A stretch of DNA of 64,000 nt from Lepraria neglecta (taxonomy: Eukaryota > Ascomycota > Lecanoromycetes > Lecanorales > Stereocaulaceae), in NCBI GenBank assembly GCA_033220425.1, contig CM065647.1, positions 434,001-498,000 on the forward strand. Reading direction: 5' to 3'. Shown here piece after piece: positions 1 through 11,121 of the stretch. Below the pieces are notes generated by a model that did not search any database, was not told the DNA's origin, and was given only the letters and a program-made list of their open reading frames with translations. The position numbers were made by a program, and so were the translations under genes. Positions within the stretch are counted from its first letter, which is position 1. Each line of letters begins with the position of its first letter.

Positions 1-161
1 AGAGCGGAGCTATAGGCGGGGGAAGGAACGGAGCGGGTGGTTGTTGAGTGGGAGGAAGGAGGGGCTGGGGTGGAAGAGGCGGACGCTGGTGTGAGGTGGG
101 AGGATGCGGGTTGTTTTTGCGCCTGGGGGTAAGGATACGGGTGGGATGTTGGTGTTGCCAT
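1..161 (-). CDS. 5' end of a gene leaving the window; Pro/Ser/Thr-rich protein
   Basis: The minus strand reads open from an ATG at 159-161 to the window edge, giving 53 residues that begin MATPTSHPYPYPQ and are rich in Pro, Ser, Thr and Ala. The same frame is open upstream of this ATG to about 275, where CTCTCAG could be an intron acceptor, so the true start may lie further upstream. Codon third positions favour C, as in real genes nearby. No domain is visible, and low-complexity N-termini of this kind are common in fungal regulatory proteins. The function is unknown and the call rests on composition alone. Confidence 0.35.
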   Translation of the reverse strand, partial: MATPTSHPYPYPQAQKQPASSHLTPASASSTPAPPSSHSTTTRSVPSPAYSSA

Positions 162-659
162 CTTTGGACGGAGTTGTGGGAAGTCGTTATTGGGATTGGT
201 ATCTTCTGAGGTAGGTGGAGAGCTTCTAGCATGGTCACTGAGGGCGCAGGTGGGTGAGTTCTGAGAGAGGTTGCAAGGCAGGTGGGAGCCTTACTCTAGG
301 CGCGTCGGTGTCGCCACACTACGGTGTCGGAAAAGAGGCGCTTGTAGTAACTATGGAGGTGTATGAACAGAGCCCAGTGAACGATATGAGGACGGCATCG
401 GCAAAGAAGCCTGCTCCTGGGACGTTAGTCAAGATGTTCTTCTTGTGAATGCCCTCGCATCAGCAATGCGTATACGAGTATCCAAAAAGTCTTGGCAGGA
501 TTTCCTATTGCTATATATGCAGAGCACTGCTCACCACTTGGAGCATCGTGCTTAACTTCTATTTAGTATACACTCTATGCGATAGATCCCTTAGGCTAGG
601 CACTGAACATATATCACCTGATCATATACCAGACCCGCTTAGCATCACTTGAAGCCTGC

Positions 660-1265
660 TTTACTCTCTTGCACGGTTAGCACCTCCATCCCCATTGAGA
701 ACAATCCATAATACGATACCGGTACGCACGGTTCGTAACAAAGCCTCCTTTAATAGTATTCCCTACTTCTGTATCGCCGTACTCGTTTTATAACTAAGCG
801 ACTAAAATTATAAAGCCTCGCAATTCGGACACTTTCCCTTCTTTGAGGACATTCCTAAACTATAATTATCCGTGGGAGCAGTATAGTTAGAGCCTCGCTA
901 GATTGTAGCTGAACGGGGCTAAATATACGGAAGCTGCTCGACCAGGCATATTTCACTCTCGGATATATCCTCTAATACATCGTAACGGTGGCTTAATCTT
1001 ATAATGGTCAGTCACGATCTTTGAATTATCTATCTAATATACTTTAGCTGTTCGTTCAGCGCTGTGCCTTTACTTAGACCTCGTTTTCCGAGACGAAATT
1101 ATAACTAGGAACCGTTAGCGGGTCCTAGAACACTCCGTAAAGAAATAAGTACCTAAATTCCAAGGAAGAATTGCTAAATCGATACGGGAGTAGTAGATAA
1201 TAATTGCGGTTTTGAGCGATATTTGCAAGAGTGTTCGCGGTAACTACTTCAATGGTGATGACTCA
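660..1265. repeat. TA-rich, stop-rich stretch, probable decayed repeat
   Basis: This stretch is visibly richer in A+T than its surroundings, with many TA dinucleotides and no open frame of useful length. The texture matches the larger island at 5.4-8.0 kb and suggests repeat DNA changed by C-to-T mutation. No family can be named. Confidence 0.4.
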
Positions 1266-1277
1266 TACCGATAAGCG

Positions 1278-2110
1278 TTATGCATCAAAGGTCACGTGAT
1301 ACTTCGAACCCCGCCGCCTGCAATAAAATATTGAGGCGGAGTCAAGGCTCTGTTGCTCCTTTTCAGCCCTTCGTCCGCCATAACGTCCCCACCCTAATGC
1401 CTTCAGGAACGTCCTCCACCGCGGCAATAATGTGTGTCTACCATGTTTATGGACACCATCCTGCTCGTGGCTATGTTTGACGGGAGGTATATTGCCAACT
1501 CCGCTAGATACTGAGTTGAAATTCCCTGTCTCAGCCCCAGTTTCACCGGAGACCTGAGCCCATGCGTCCGCATGGCTTAAGGAATGAAGAAGCCTTGTCA
1601 TCCAGTAATTATCCAGGGATGTGTCTCGGCTTTGTCCTAGAATGCTGACGGCAGCCTGAACAGGGTGCAGAACTCGTAAATAAGGTGCTTGACGACTAGG
1701 GCAGATTGCACGTGAGATCGCACGAGAGAATGACCAGATCGTTTCTCGTAGGATGGCCTGATGGTTGTGGAGAGTACTGTCTCCGTTGAGAAGACGATGA
1801 ATATCGAACAATCGTACGCGCGGTGGCGAGTCCGTACTATCGCGTTCGATGGTTCCGCTCATATATATGAAGTAGCACCAGGGCTGCTAAGTTCAACATA
1901 AGCTCATCAGGCGGTAGCGACCCCCGAAGGACCTTCAGCAAACACTGATAAGTGGTGATGCCGTCATCTGATATGGCCAAGTCGCGGAGCAGCTCGGTGA
2001 ATTCCGTGCTAATCGAGGTGCTCTGACACGCGATGAGAAACAGAGATTGAGAGTTCTTCGTCGCCGAGAAGCGTGGGAACTGGTGACAATAGTCCAGGCT
2101 GTATACCTGT
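1278..2110 (-). CDS. hypothetical protein, at least two coding blocks
   Basis: An ORF of 194 residues runs on the minus strand from an ATG at 1860-1862 to a stop at 1278. Just upstream (about 2110-1865) another frame is open and protein-like, with segments such as TTYQCLLKVLRGSLPPDEL and LALVLLHIYE-like helical text. This suggests two exons joined by a short intron near 1830-1870 that I cannot place exactly. The C-terminal part is rich in Arg, Gly and His. I do not recognise a family. The helical, leucine-rich style resembles the middle region of fungal transcription factors, but no zinc cluster is present in the window to support that. The gene lies in an accessory region beside FunK1 copies. 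Confidence 0.35.
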
Positions 2111-2124
2111 TAGCGAGGAGAACA

Positions 2125-2760
2125 TTAAAGAAACACCTTTTCTTTACCTGAGCATGCGAATATCATTGCTGTCCCCGAGAGAGACCTGCTCCAGAACGCT
2201 AACCACATGGGGCGATACCTCACCAAGTACCAGAGGATCGATGGGCAAGCGAGTATTTTCTTTATATCGGAGTAAAGCTCTCGGTGCTCGCTGAACCACC
2301 TACTACCCCCCACAAATACAACTTTATGCAGTTCCTTCAGACAAGGAATCAGTGGCTTACAGTATTCAGTAAAGTAATTATCCACAGTGTCAAAATTATC
2401 TTTCGATATTTGACCAGCTTTTTCTCTTGCAAGTCTTTCTGTCGAAAGATAGTTCCAGTCTTCATATTGCGGAACGATCCTACGCTTGACCTTGCCCTTC
2501 TCATTCAGACCATGATAATGTATACAGACCCAGAAAAGCACCCAGAAGAACGATTCCAGATCGTGCATAAAGCTGTGAGGCTCGCCAAGCAGAGCACCAA
2601 TCGCCATGAACACCTTGGTTCCAGCCAGACTTGATGATTGAGGTGGGTTAGTGGACAATGTTCCTTCGAGTTCTAGTTCTGCCAGGTACTTGAGGCAACT
2701 TTGAGTATCCGTCTCGAGTAGTGATACAAGACTCTGAAAATGGAGATTCACTAAATTCAA
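2125..2760 (-). pseudogene. truncated FunK1-type protein kinase copy
   Basis: The middle of this 211-codon ORF is a close copy of the C-terminal part of the FunK1 kinase immediately upstream: both contain TKVFMAIGALLGEPHSFMHD, LESFFWVLFW, LKELHKVVFVGGSRWFSEHR and ELYSD. Nucleotide similarity covers about 2264-2627 against about 2846-3190, then ends sharply on both sides. The flanking residues of the ORF do not match the kinase, and the first in-frame codon is TTG rather than ATG. The HRD and catalytic segments are absent, so it cannot be an active kinase. It is best read as a partial tandem duplication of the neighbouring gene. The copies have diverged by scattered substitutions, so the event is not recent. 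Confidence 0.75.
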
Positions 2761-2788
2761 TTCATGATCAAACTAGGAAAGTTTAGCA

Positions 2789-5317
2789 CTAGCCGACAGT
2801 CTTGGCCCTGATATTGTCCCTTGCCTTCTCGAGGGTTCTCTTCATATCGGAGTAAAGCTCTCGGTGCTCGCTGAACCACCTACTGCCTCCCACAAATACC
2901 ACTTTATGCAGCTCCTTCAGACAAGGAATCAGCGGCTTGCAGTGGTTAGTAAAGTAATCATCCACCGTGTTAAAAATGCCCTTCGATATTTGACCCGTCT
3001 TCTCTCTTGCGAGTTTCCTAGTAGATAAATAATTCCAGTCCTCAAAGTCTGATTGTCTCCTTTTTTTGTCGCGCCCGTCCCAATGGATGCAGATCCAGAA
3101 AAGCACCCAGAAGAATGACTCTAAGTCGTGCATAAAGCTGTGAGGCTCGCCGAGCAGTGCACCGATGGCCATAAACACTTTGGTCCCCGTCTTGCTGGGT
3201 GCGCCCGATGCGTGATCATCGCTAATTCTGACGGCAAGGTCGAAATCGATGAGGAAACCGTCATCTTCATTCTCCGTGAGCATGATGTTGCCGATCGATA
3301 TATCACGGTGGAGAAAGCCAGCCGTCAGGAGCGACTCATGCCCTAAGCAAGTCAGCCGGGTATTGGGGATACGGATGTCAATATACTCACCGTGGATGGC
3401 TCCGAGGAATCCGTTGATGATGCCTTTCAATGACGAGGCTTCGTTGATATGCTTGCCAGCGTCTCGGGTGACAATGCGTCGATGGACCCGGTTGTGGAGA
3501 GGCTTCTCTGGCTCCTGTGATTGAAAGCTGGAGCGGGACCGTTTGGTGGAAGACTGCGGCTCCAGCTGCGCAGAACTCGACGATCGCTTTCGCAAGAGCG
3601 GAGGTGGTTGCATCTGGCGTGTCACGGCTGTCCCCTGAGAATCTGAAGCTGTTGGGCCAGTCTTCTTGGGGGCATTCTGCCTGAACGAAGTCCGACCGCA
3701 CGCCTCCATCATCCCTCTTCGTACATTCCCGAGAGTATCGTCAATCTCTCCGTCCACACGCACCGTCTCGTGATGGTAGTATCTGGCGATATTTTCCACG
3801 CCTCTGTTCGTTGCTTCCTCGATGAGCAATCCTTCTTCAGGTCGCTCCTCATATTGCCATGAATCTTTGACGATGAGCGGTTTCTTCGTTTTGTCCGTGT
3901 CACGATAGGCCCTCCAACAAGTCGTGCCTCGGGCAACGATCGCCGCTTGCTTTTTGATCAGTGCTGTGAGGATGAGTCGCTCGACTTGACCATCTCGAGT
4001 GATCTCAACGGATCGCTTCTCTTCTGGTCCCTGGACGGTAGGGTCAAGGCCGAGCTGCTCGTCAGTCATCAGGTAGTAGCCCAGCATCACTCGGGTGAAG
4101 GTGAGCCCATCCTGGTTGATATCGAGGGAGGACGACCCGGAGGCGCCCGAGCGGTCGAAGTGCCACAAGCGCATCCTGGATCCACAGAGGGTAAAACCCA
4201 GCACAAACCTCCGGTCTTGTGTGCGAAAGACCTCCCGAGCGTAAGTAGCTAGATCGACCCACGCCTTTTCTTGCCCGTCCTGGTCAGTGTTGCTCTTCAA
4301 TTCTCCCGTCACGAGGATTTCTGACCAGTTGGGTTTCCGAGTACTCGTATTCTCGTTAGTATTGGTGTTATCAGTTCCACTCTGCTCGTTCCCCGCTGTA
4401 AAGCCAACGTCCATCTTCCGTTTGATGGGGGTTCCATCCAGGTAGATGCCAGGTCCTCGGTAGATCTGCCGGGAATCTGTCGCACGCGTGCTGTGTTCGC
4501 GGACCCACACCGTGAGACAGTTCATGAACTCCTGCAGCCATTCGAGAACGTCTCCCTCTTTGGCCTTTGACGGCCACTTGGACCAGCCACTGCCTTTATT
4601 GTATAGTGGTGTATCCTCCTCCTGACATAGACCGAAAACGGTCTCCGTTAACTCGTCGAGTTGCGGGACATAACCAAAAACAGCGTCGACGAAGTCGGGG
4701 ATATCGATCCGGAGGCTTGGAAGGAGTTCTTCTTTTAACGGATTATCGACCTGCTTCCTGTATTCTGATGTATCTTCGAACCCGCCGGTGTTGAAGGACC
4801 ACGGAGTCTGCCGGGAAGAAGAGGTGAATGATGGGTGAGATGGGGGAGGAGTAGTTGGTTGCGGTATTGGTTTGGTGCGCGCGACAAGGTCGAACACAGC
4901 TGTCCATATGTGTGCATCTTTCGCCTCAGTGAGAACAAGCTTCAGGAGTGGGGCGATATATTCTATATTCAGTGCGTCTGAGGTGATCTGGACGATAAGG
5001 CTCGAGATGTCTGCAATAAGAGGTCGATTCCCGGCTCGAGAGAGGATGACTCGAGCTGCTGGCTGACTTTGGAGAGCTAGAATGAGATCAAGTATTACAT
5101 CTCTCGCTCCTACCTCTCATTAGAAATCTTGCGCAAACTGTGAGTAATCCACCTCACCTCCGGACGCCTCAGATGTGAGCCGGTCAACAACCTGTGTCAC
5201 GTTTGCACTTTCGCTTCTGAGGTACCTTGATTTGAAAGTCGCACGAAAAGCTTTGAGCCTCTTCTTTAGAGGATGAGATTTAATGGCCTCCAGCTCGTTC
5301 TGTGAGAGCTCAGCCAT
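2789..5317 (-). CDS. FunK1-family fungal protein kinase, complete
   Basis: Three exons on the minus strand (5317-5158, 5109-3391, 3342-2789) give 810 residues. Intron 1 (5157-5110, 48 nt, GTGAGG...GGTAG with a CTAAT branch) removes two in-frame stops. Intron 2 (3390-3343, 48 nt, GTGAGT...GCTTAG with a CTGAC branch) restores AIHGHESL before the catalytic loop. The N-terminus has the FunK1 signature HPLKKRLKAFRATFKSRYL. The nucleotide lobe includes VARGTTCWRA and IVKDSW. The catalytic loop is LHRDISIGNIML, the metal site is DFDLA, and the family-specific TKVFMAIGALLGEPHSF and FVGGSRWFSEHR follow. FunK1 kinases are expanded in filamentous fungi and mostly uncharacterised; substrates cannot be inferred. 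The Ser-rich stretch before the catalytic loop is probably disordered. An upstream ORF that seems to end in TAA-TGA is exon 1 read into the intron. Confidence 0.85.
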
Positions 5318-5399
5318 ATTCTCGTGAAGTCGATTTCTGCCGCCGCGAGGATTTCAAGAGTTCTTGGCGAGCCAATTAGTCATCAGAAGCTGATTCTAA

Positions 5400-7980
5400 G
5401 TTAATGCGGGGCTCTGCGCGCTTTACCCACCCAACGAAGAATACGCCTCGTGACGCAGATTTTGCCCTCACAGCCTTTATGTTTAGCTAGCACTATTGCC
5501 TACAACTTTAACAGAGGCAAGAATTTCATCATACCTGCACTGCTCATTTGCAGTAAGCGATTTCGTCCTGCTTTCGTTGGTGCGAGCCTTCGCCGCCTCT
5601 ATAGTAAAGATTATCAACAACTGCCGCACCCCGATTACGACTCAGCGCATATCTCCTCTTCGACCGCGAAAAGCGTTTACCTTCTGCAAATAAGCCGACG
5701 CGTATTCTCCGCCAGGCTCGGCCCATTGAAGACTGGTTTGCATATAGCTCCCATTACAAAACATTATACATTAGATTATATCTAAGAAGGCAAGTTAAAG
5801 ATCTTAACAGCCTTTAGCTTGTACTTGAAAGCTGATGGACATTCAGCGGGGAGAATTAGCGCTTGAAGGAGAAGAGGAATATCTACCAGGCCACCTTTTT
5901 AAAGAGGAGGATTACGACAGATAGATAACCTGCAGAGGAAAATTGATTACGATCTATAACCCTACAGCAGCGAAGAACTCTCCTCCGTTCTGGGAATGGG
6001 ACCAAAACCAAGACGCCACAAGCCTTATTCCTAAAGGACACAAAGTTCGAGTGATAGACGGATGGGTAAAGACAACTAAGAAGCCTCCAGCATAAATATA
6101 TCAATCATGCTGCACCCTAATTCCGCGCCGATACGGAAGGTGATAGAGATGTCATTGGTTACGTCTCTGGACATCGTCACAATCATGCACCGCTGTAGGT
6201 ACGACTCAGAAGCGCATATTCTCGCCCCGTTCTGAGCGTCTTAGATTTCCAACTTTAAACGTTGCTGTGCCTGCACTCTCTCCAACGAATGGAATGCTGA
6301 GGACCACCCAAGTAGCATCTCCCTTATCCCGGTACCTTCCTTTCTTCTCCAAATCGTCGATCTCTAGCTATCGCCGCTTAACCGCTAGACCGAGCATGCT
6401 CGATCCCTGTTTATCTGTCTTATATACTGCGGTATATACTGGCGTGCCTTTCTGCTATTGGAGCCTCGTATTCGATCTATGTCTCACAGAGGCTGAGTTT
6501 TCGCTACGTACCTTGGACATATCTATCCGTCGGTCAGCTGCTGCGACTTGGATCTTCGAACCAGCTGGGTCGTCGCGAATCCCTGCCTTACTGGACGCCT
6601 AGCAGGACTCTTAGCAGCGCCTCGCAGTGCAGATCTTCGTATATCCATTGCTGGTCGCTGCTGATCTACTAATTGTATATGGTCCAGCGTCGTTACGTCA
6701 GACCCTTATATTAATAAGCTCGAGACCTGTCGCTGTAACTGGCGTAGGTAATAAGTACTCGGCAAGATGGTACGTTAAAAGCTTTAGACTTCCAGGAGGC
6801 CCGTCCCCGATCCAGGCATTACTGGGCAGTGTAAACGTATGGTCCTCTCGATCGAGCTACTGCTACGTTAGCGATAGGCTAATATCCTAATCCCAGCTGA
6901 GCTGAATTCCACGAGGACGCCCAATCATCGCCCTTTAGATCTATATAGTAGTCGTTACTACTAGCAATATCGAAACGCCGTCCTTTCGAGGCGGAGCAGT
7001 ATATATATACATCCTCTCGACGGAGCCGCTGGCACGTTAGCAACGGCTGATACCTAAAACCTAACTGAACTATACCCGACGTGCGTGGATACCCAGTTAC
7101 CAGACCTATGCAGGAAATATTACCCGACCCCTAACGACGTTGACTTATTCTTTCGCCGGCGGCGCAGTAAGGGAAGGTCCCTGGTGCCTATAAGGTATTT
7201 ATTCGATTGGTCCTGCTGCACCTATACAGAAGCCTTAGGTCGAATCTACTTCGCTGGCGCCCTTATTATGGCTATAGCTATAACTGACAGTCTATATATA
7301 TAAGCTGAGGCAGGCTATAACACTACTAAAACGAATGTAGGAAGGCTAACTATAAGGAACTAGGGAACGTTGAGGAATAGGACAAAACTCTAGAAGGTCA
7401 GGCGATTCGAGGGTAAGGAGGGACTGGGGTTGCGAAAGGCGACGATTTAATTAGCCGAGAGGGAAATACGCGTCGTTAAATAAGGAGAGAAGGGGTCGAG
7501 TAGGAGGACTTATAGGAGATCGAGATCGTCGCAGCCTTTGTAAGGCCGACTAGGGCTAGAGGAGGGCAGTTAGAGGAAGGATAAAATCCGAGGGTAAAAG
7601 TAAATAAGGAGAGAAAGAAGGAATTGAGAGTATTAAGGAAGAAGTAAGCTTGAGGGAGCGACGTTGATAGTAACTATCTTTCCTATTGTCGCCGCTTTTC
7701 TATAGACGTACGCGCTCGAAAGGTAGATTTGGAACGGCTCTGCGCCTGGATCTCAACCAGGCCATTAGCTTATGTAGTAACAAACCGCTCACCCTAGACG
7801 GTAAAAGAGACACGTAATGGTTTCTGAGAATAGCAATCAGGTAGCAGCTCACCTACCTCCAAGGGGGCGCAGTCACCCAGGATCACCCAGGAATCCTTCG
7901 AGCATCTTGGCTGAAGCGACGCCTTTCATATCGAGCGGAGTTTTCTGCTCATCCGAGGATTAGAGAGCTAGGTAAATGAG
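5400..7980. repeat. TA-rich RIP-like repeat island, family not identifiable
   Basis: About 2.6 kb is dense in TA and stop codons in all frames and has no supportable gene. TATATA, CTATAG and TTAG-type words abound, while parts from about 7330 to 7670 keep a purine-rich, once-coding texture. Within it, a unit of about 168 bp recurs (separate entry). This is what repeat-induced point mutation leaves in Pezizomycotina. No reverse transcriptase, transposase or terminal repeat could be recognised, so I do not assign a transposon class. Confidence 0.55.
6798..7300 (+). repeat. degenerate tandem repeat, period about 168 bp, about three copies
   Basis: CCTCTCGA followed by GAGC-CGCTG-like text, (G/C)(T/C)ACGTTAGC and CTGA(A/G)CT occurs at 6844 and again at 7013. 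The preceding block GGCGGAGCAGTA-like text occurs near 6981 and 7150, with a weaker match near 6810. Spacing is 167-169 bp. The copies differ mostly by transitions. Confidence 0.5.
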
Positions 7981-7989
7981 CCGTGGAAT

Positions 7990-8728
7990 TTGATACTGCT
8001 TTCCGGTTTCTTCTCTTTGTAGCACATCACTCTATGACGAATGTTCATCTAATGGACGTATCGAGGAGGCCACCAGAGATAGCGAATATCCACTCTGGAC
8101 CCTGCATCTAGCAAACAAAGAGATAGGCCGGCAGCCTTATGATCTCATTCGGAGGGTGGCATTGCAGCCGAGGAGCGGTTGACAACAGGTGCATCCAGGC
8201 TCTGCAGGCGGTCAGGCTGTGGGTTGCCAAACCTCCAATTACGTCGACACGTGGAAAATTGACCATGAAAGTGGTTGGCTATATTCTCATTACATAGATC
8301 TCGATGCGAGGAGCAAAGAATCTCTAGATCTGTAGCAAGGTGACTGGTCGTGATGTGCTTGGCGCGGCTCCGGGGGCCAGAATGTGCCAAGCGCGTGCAA
8401 CACCAGAAAAATTTGTGACGTGCTTTTAAGCCTTCTCACTCTCCGCGGTAGCTTCATGACTCTATCTCCACGAACACAGCAATCACTATGACTACTTATA
8501 CAGCTATCCTGTCTTTATATAGAGGCAGACCTTATCTCGAAGACATAATGGAATCCTAATACCAGAACCTCCCAACTAGGCTCGACGATTACGACACCAG
8601 TCCGGAGCCCCACACCGCACATCCCAAAAAACCCCACTCATACGAACATCTTTCTCAAGCTCTTGCTTCAATTGGCTCGGTGACTCCCACAACCTACACA
8701 GCACCTTATCCGCTTCAATTGGTTTAGC
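7990..8728. other. intergenic, upstream of PRS5
   Basis: About 740 bp of balanced composition contains only short ORFs without family resemblance, including one on the minus strand at 8390-8145 that I do not support. The last 250 bp before 8729 should hold the PRS5 promoter and 5' UTR. I see no clear TATA box. Confidence 0.4.
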
Positions 8729-10468
8729 ATGGTCCGCAACATTGTGGTCCTGGGCGGCAGTTCCCATCCCTCCCTTAACGCCGTCATCTGCGACAAATTG
8801 GGCATTCCTCTAGGCAATGTTCGTCACCTCCATGTTCTACAGTATTCCATGTCTAACAATTTTTGACAGGTACTCCTGTCCAAGTTCTCGGTTGGAGAAA
8901 CTCGTGTGGAGATTAAGGAATCAGTCCGTGGGAAAGATGTCTACATCATACAGCCAGCCGGAGAGAAGGTCAACGACAATCTAATGGAGCTCCTCATAGC
9001 AATTAGTGCTTGCAAGACGGCCTCAGCGAGGAAGGCAAGTACTTCAAGAATGGTTCTTCTAGCTGGCTTGCAGGATCGCTGACATTCAAAAGGTTACTGC
9101 TGTTCTTCCGGTATGTCTTTAAACACAGTCATTGCTTAAATGAGCTGGCATGAAGCTGACACCTATATAGCTCTTTCCATACTCTCGGCAGAATGACGTC
9201 CCCTACACGCCCAATAAGACTGGGACGCTCCTCTCCAAAGCTGCGAATTGCTACTGCAAGCCAGACTTCCCATACGCCTTTGAGAGCAAGCCCCAGACAC
9301 CCCACCCCGGCAATTCGCCCACGGCCGGCTTCTCCAATGGCACCGACGCCTTGCACAAAGACATTGCTAAAATGCAGCTTGATGAGTCGAACTCAAGCCC
9401 GACCAGCACGCAGAATGCTCGCTTTGCAAGCTACGGAAAGCAAACCCCAAAACGCAGCGATACCATGGACTCAACAAAGTCAGACGCCTCGACTCACCAG
9501 CGCAATATTTCGTCTGCCTCAATGACCAATGGCACTGCGCACGAGAATGATGCAAGCACTCTTTCTGTCCCGTCCAAAGACACATCGTTTCAGCCTCGAC
9601 CTGGGTACAAGCAATGGGTTGCACAGGCAGGAAAGCTGGTCGCGGACCTGATCACTTGTGCTGGTGCAGACCATGTTATCACCATGGAGCTTCACGATCC
9701 ACGTATGTGTCCTGCCAACTTGAGAGGTCCCGAAGTCTTGCACTGACATCTACAAAGAGTACCAAGGCTTCTTCGATATTCCGTATGACCCACAAGCCCT
9801 GTCATATGTTTCTATGCTAACTTTCTGCTAGTGTAGACAACCTGTACGGCCGATCTACCTTGAAGGGCTTCATTCAGAATTCGATCCCGAACTATGGACA
9901 GGCTGTGATCGTCAGCCCGGACGCTGGCGGTGCCAAGAGAGCATCCTCAATTGCAGATGGGTTGGGAATGCCATTCGCCTTGATCCATAAGGTACGACGC
10001 TTCGATGCTTCAGCGTGGACTGGATCTGATCTAGGTCCACAGGAACGACGACCCACCAAAATCACGGACCGACAGAATTCAACGATGATGCTTGTGGGTG
10101 ATGTAGCCAACCGGACCTGCATCGTTATCGACGATCTGGTAGATACGTCTAATACAATTACAAGAGCAGCCAAGCTGTTGAAAAAGGATGGTGCCAAAAT
10201 AGTATACGCTCTGATCACTCATGGCGTTCTTAGTGGAGATGCTATCGAGAAGATCAACGCGAGCCACTTGGACAAGGTCGTTGTGACGAATAGCGTTCCT
10301 CAAGAGGAACACAAAAAGCGATGCCCCAAGCTGGTAGTGCTTGACGTTGGCCACCTTTTTGCTGAGGTACGAGGATTCGTGGGATGTGTGAATAATGCTA
10401 ATCCTTGGCAGGCGATCCGGAGAGTCCATCACGGAGAGAGCCTCAGCGTGCTATTCCAATATGATTGA
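8729..10468 (+). CDS. PRS5: ribose-phosphate pyrophosphokinase, Prs5 type
   Basis: This enzyme makes PRPP from ribose 5-phosphate and ATP for purine, pyrimidine, His, Trp and NAD synthesis. Eight exons (8729-8818, 8870-9034, 9093-9110, 9171-9702, 9758-9782, 9832-9991, 10043-10366, 10412-10468) give 456 residues. The start [17 protein letters not shown], the segment [51 protein letters not shown], the PRPP loop [13 protein letters not shown] and the end [10 protein letters not shown] all match the family. A Ser/Thr-rich insert of roughly 100 residues sits before [14 protein letters not shown], as in yeast Prs5, which also has non-homologous inserts; this favours the Prs5 subtype. Intron 2 is GC-AG and is followed by an 18-nt exon encoding VTAVLP. 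Introns 6 (51 nt) and 7 (45 nt) are multiples of three with no stop. Confidence 0.93.
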
Positions 10469-11121
10469 GCGCCGCGAGTTCAAACTTCAGCATTTTCAAT
10501 TGGGGTATACAAAGGCCAAAAGCGCTGTTCTAAAAGAGGCTGGAGATCTGATTATTTGATGTCATGCTTGACCAAGTGCTGGAGAGAGCACATATGACTT
10601 AGAGGTATTAAGGGTGGCTGGATTTGACACTTATAGTGGTTCTATGACAATGATACCTTGATGTCGACCATAGCCAGTCGAATGGCTCCAACTGGTACTG
10701 CTGAGAATTGAGCGAAGTTTAAGGCTTTGCATGCGTTGTCGACTGTTTCAAGATTATTGCCTATTCTTTCTTCAGCTCTTGACTTGCTCGTTCGGTTTTT
10801 TTCACCTTAGATTCGAGTGAAGCGGTGGACCGCAGATTTGCCACTTTCCATGTGTTCCGCCAGATCGGCTGACGCACTAATGCATCCGATGACGTGCTGA
10901 GGGGACCTCGAGAATGACAAATGGGCGACCGGATTATGAATTCAATTGTCGAATAATCACGAATCTTGAGCCCGAGCTACGGCTATATAAGTCTGCTGCT
11001 CATCAGTCCCTACTGACATCCTTAATTCCACCAGCTACTACTTCTAGCAATTAACCAGCACTCAAGACATCAACACGTTAGCATCAATCCTCCCTAAGAT
11101 CTCCCACTTCTCAAAACCACA
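10469..11121. other. intergenic between PRS5 and the AsaB-like gene
   Basis: About 650 bp holds the PRS5 3' UTR and the promoter of the next gene. CT-rich runs lie between 11020 and 11110, just before the start codon. No further gene is visible. Confidence 0.5.
10984..10990 (+). promoter_or_regulatory. TATA box of the AsaB-like gene
   Basis: TATATAA lies about 135 bp upstream of the ATG at 11122, followed by a CT/CA-rich leader. The position and sequence fit a fungal core promoter. No experimental support is available. Confidence 0.55.

Noticed and set aside
5117-5122. Two adjacent in-frame stops that seemed to break the FunK1 kinase
   Set aside because: They lie inside a 48-nt GT-AG intron (5110-5157) with a CTAAT branch; removing it joins both coding parts in frame.
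8145-8390. 81-codon minus-strand ORF upstream of PRS5
   Set aside because: It has no recognisable motif, and its codon use is not clearly coding.
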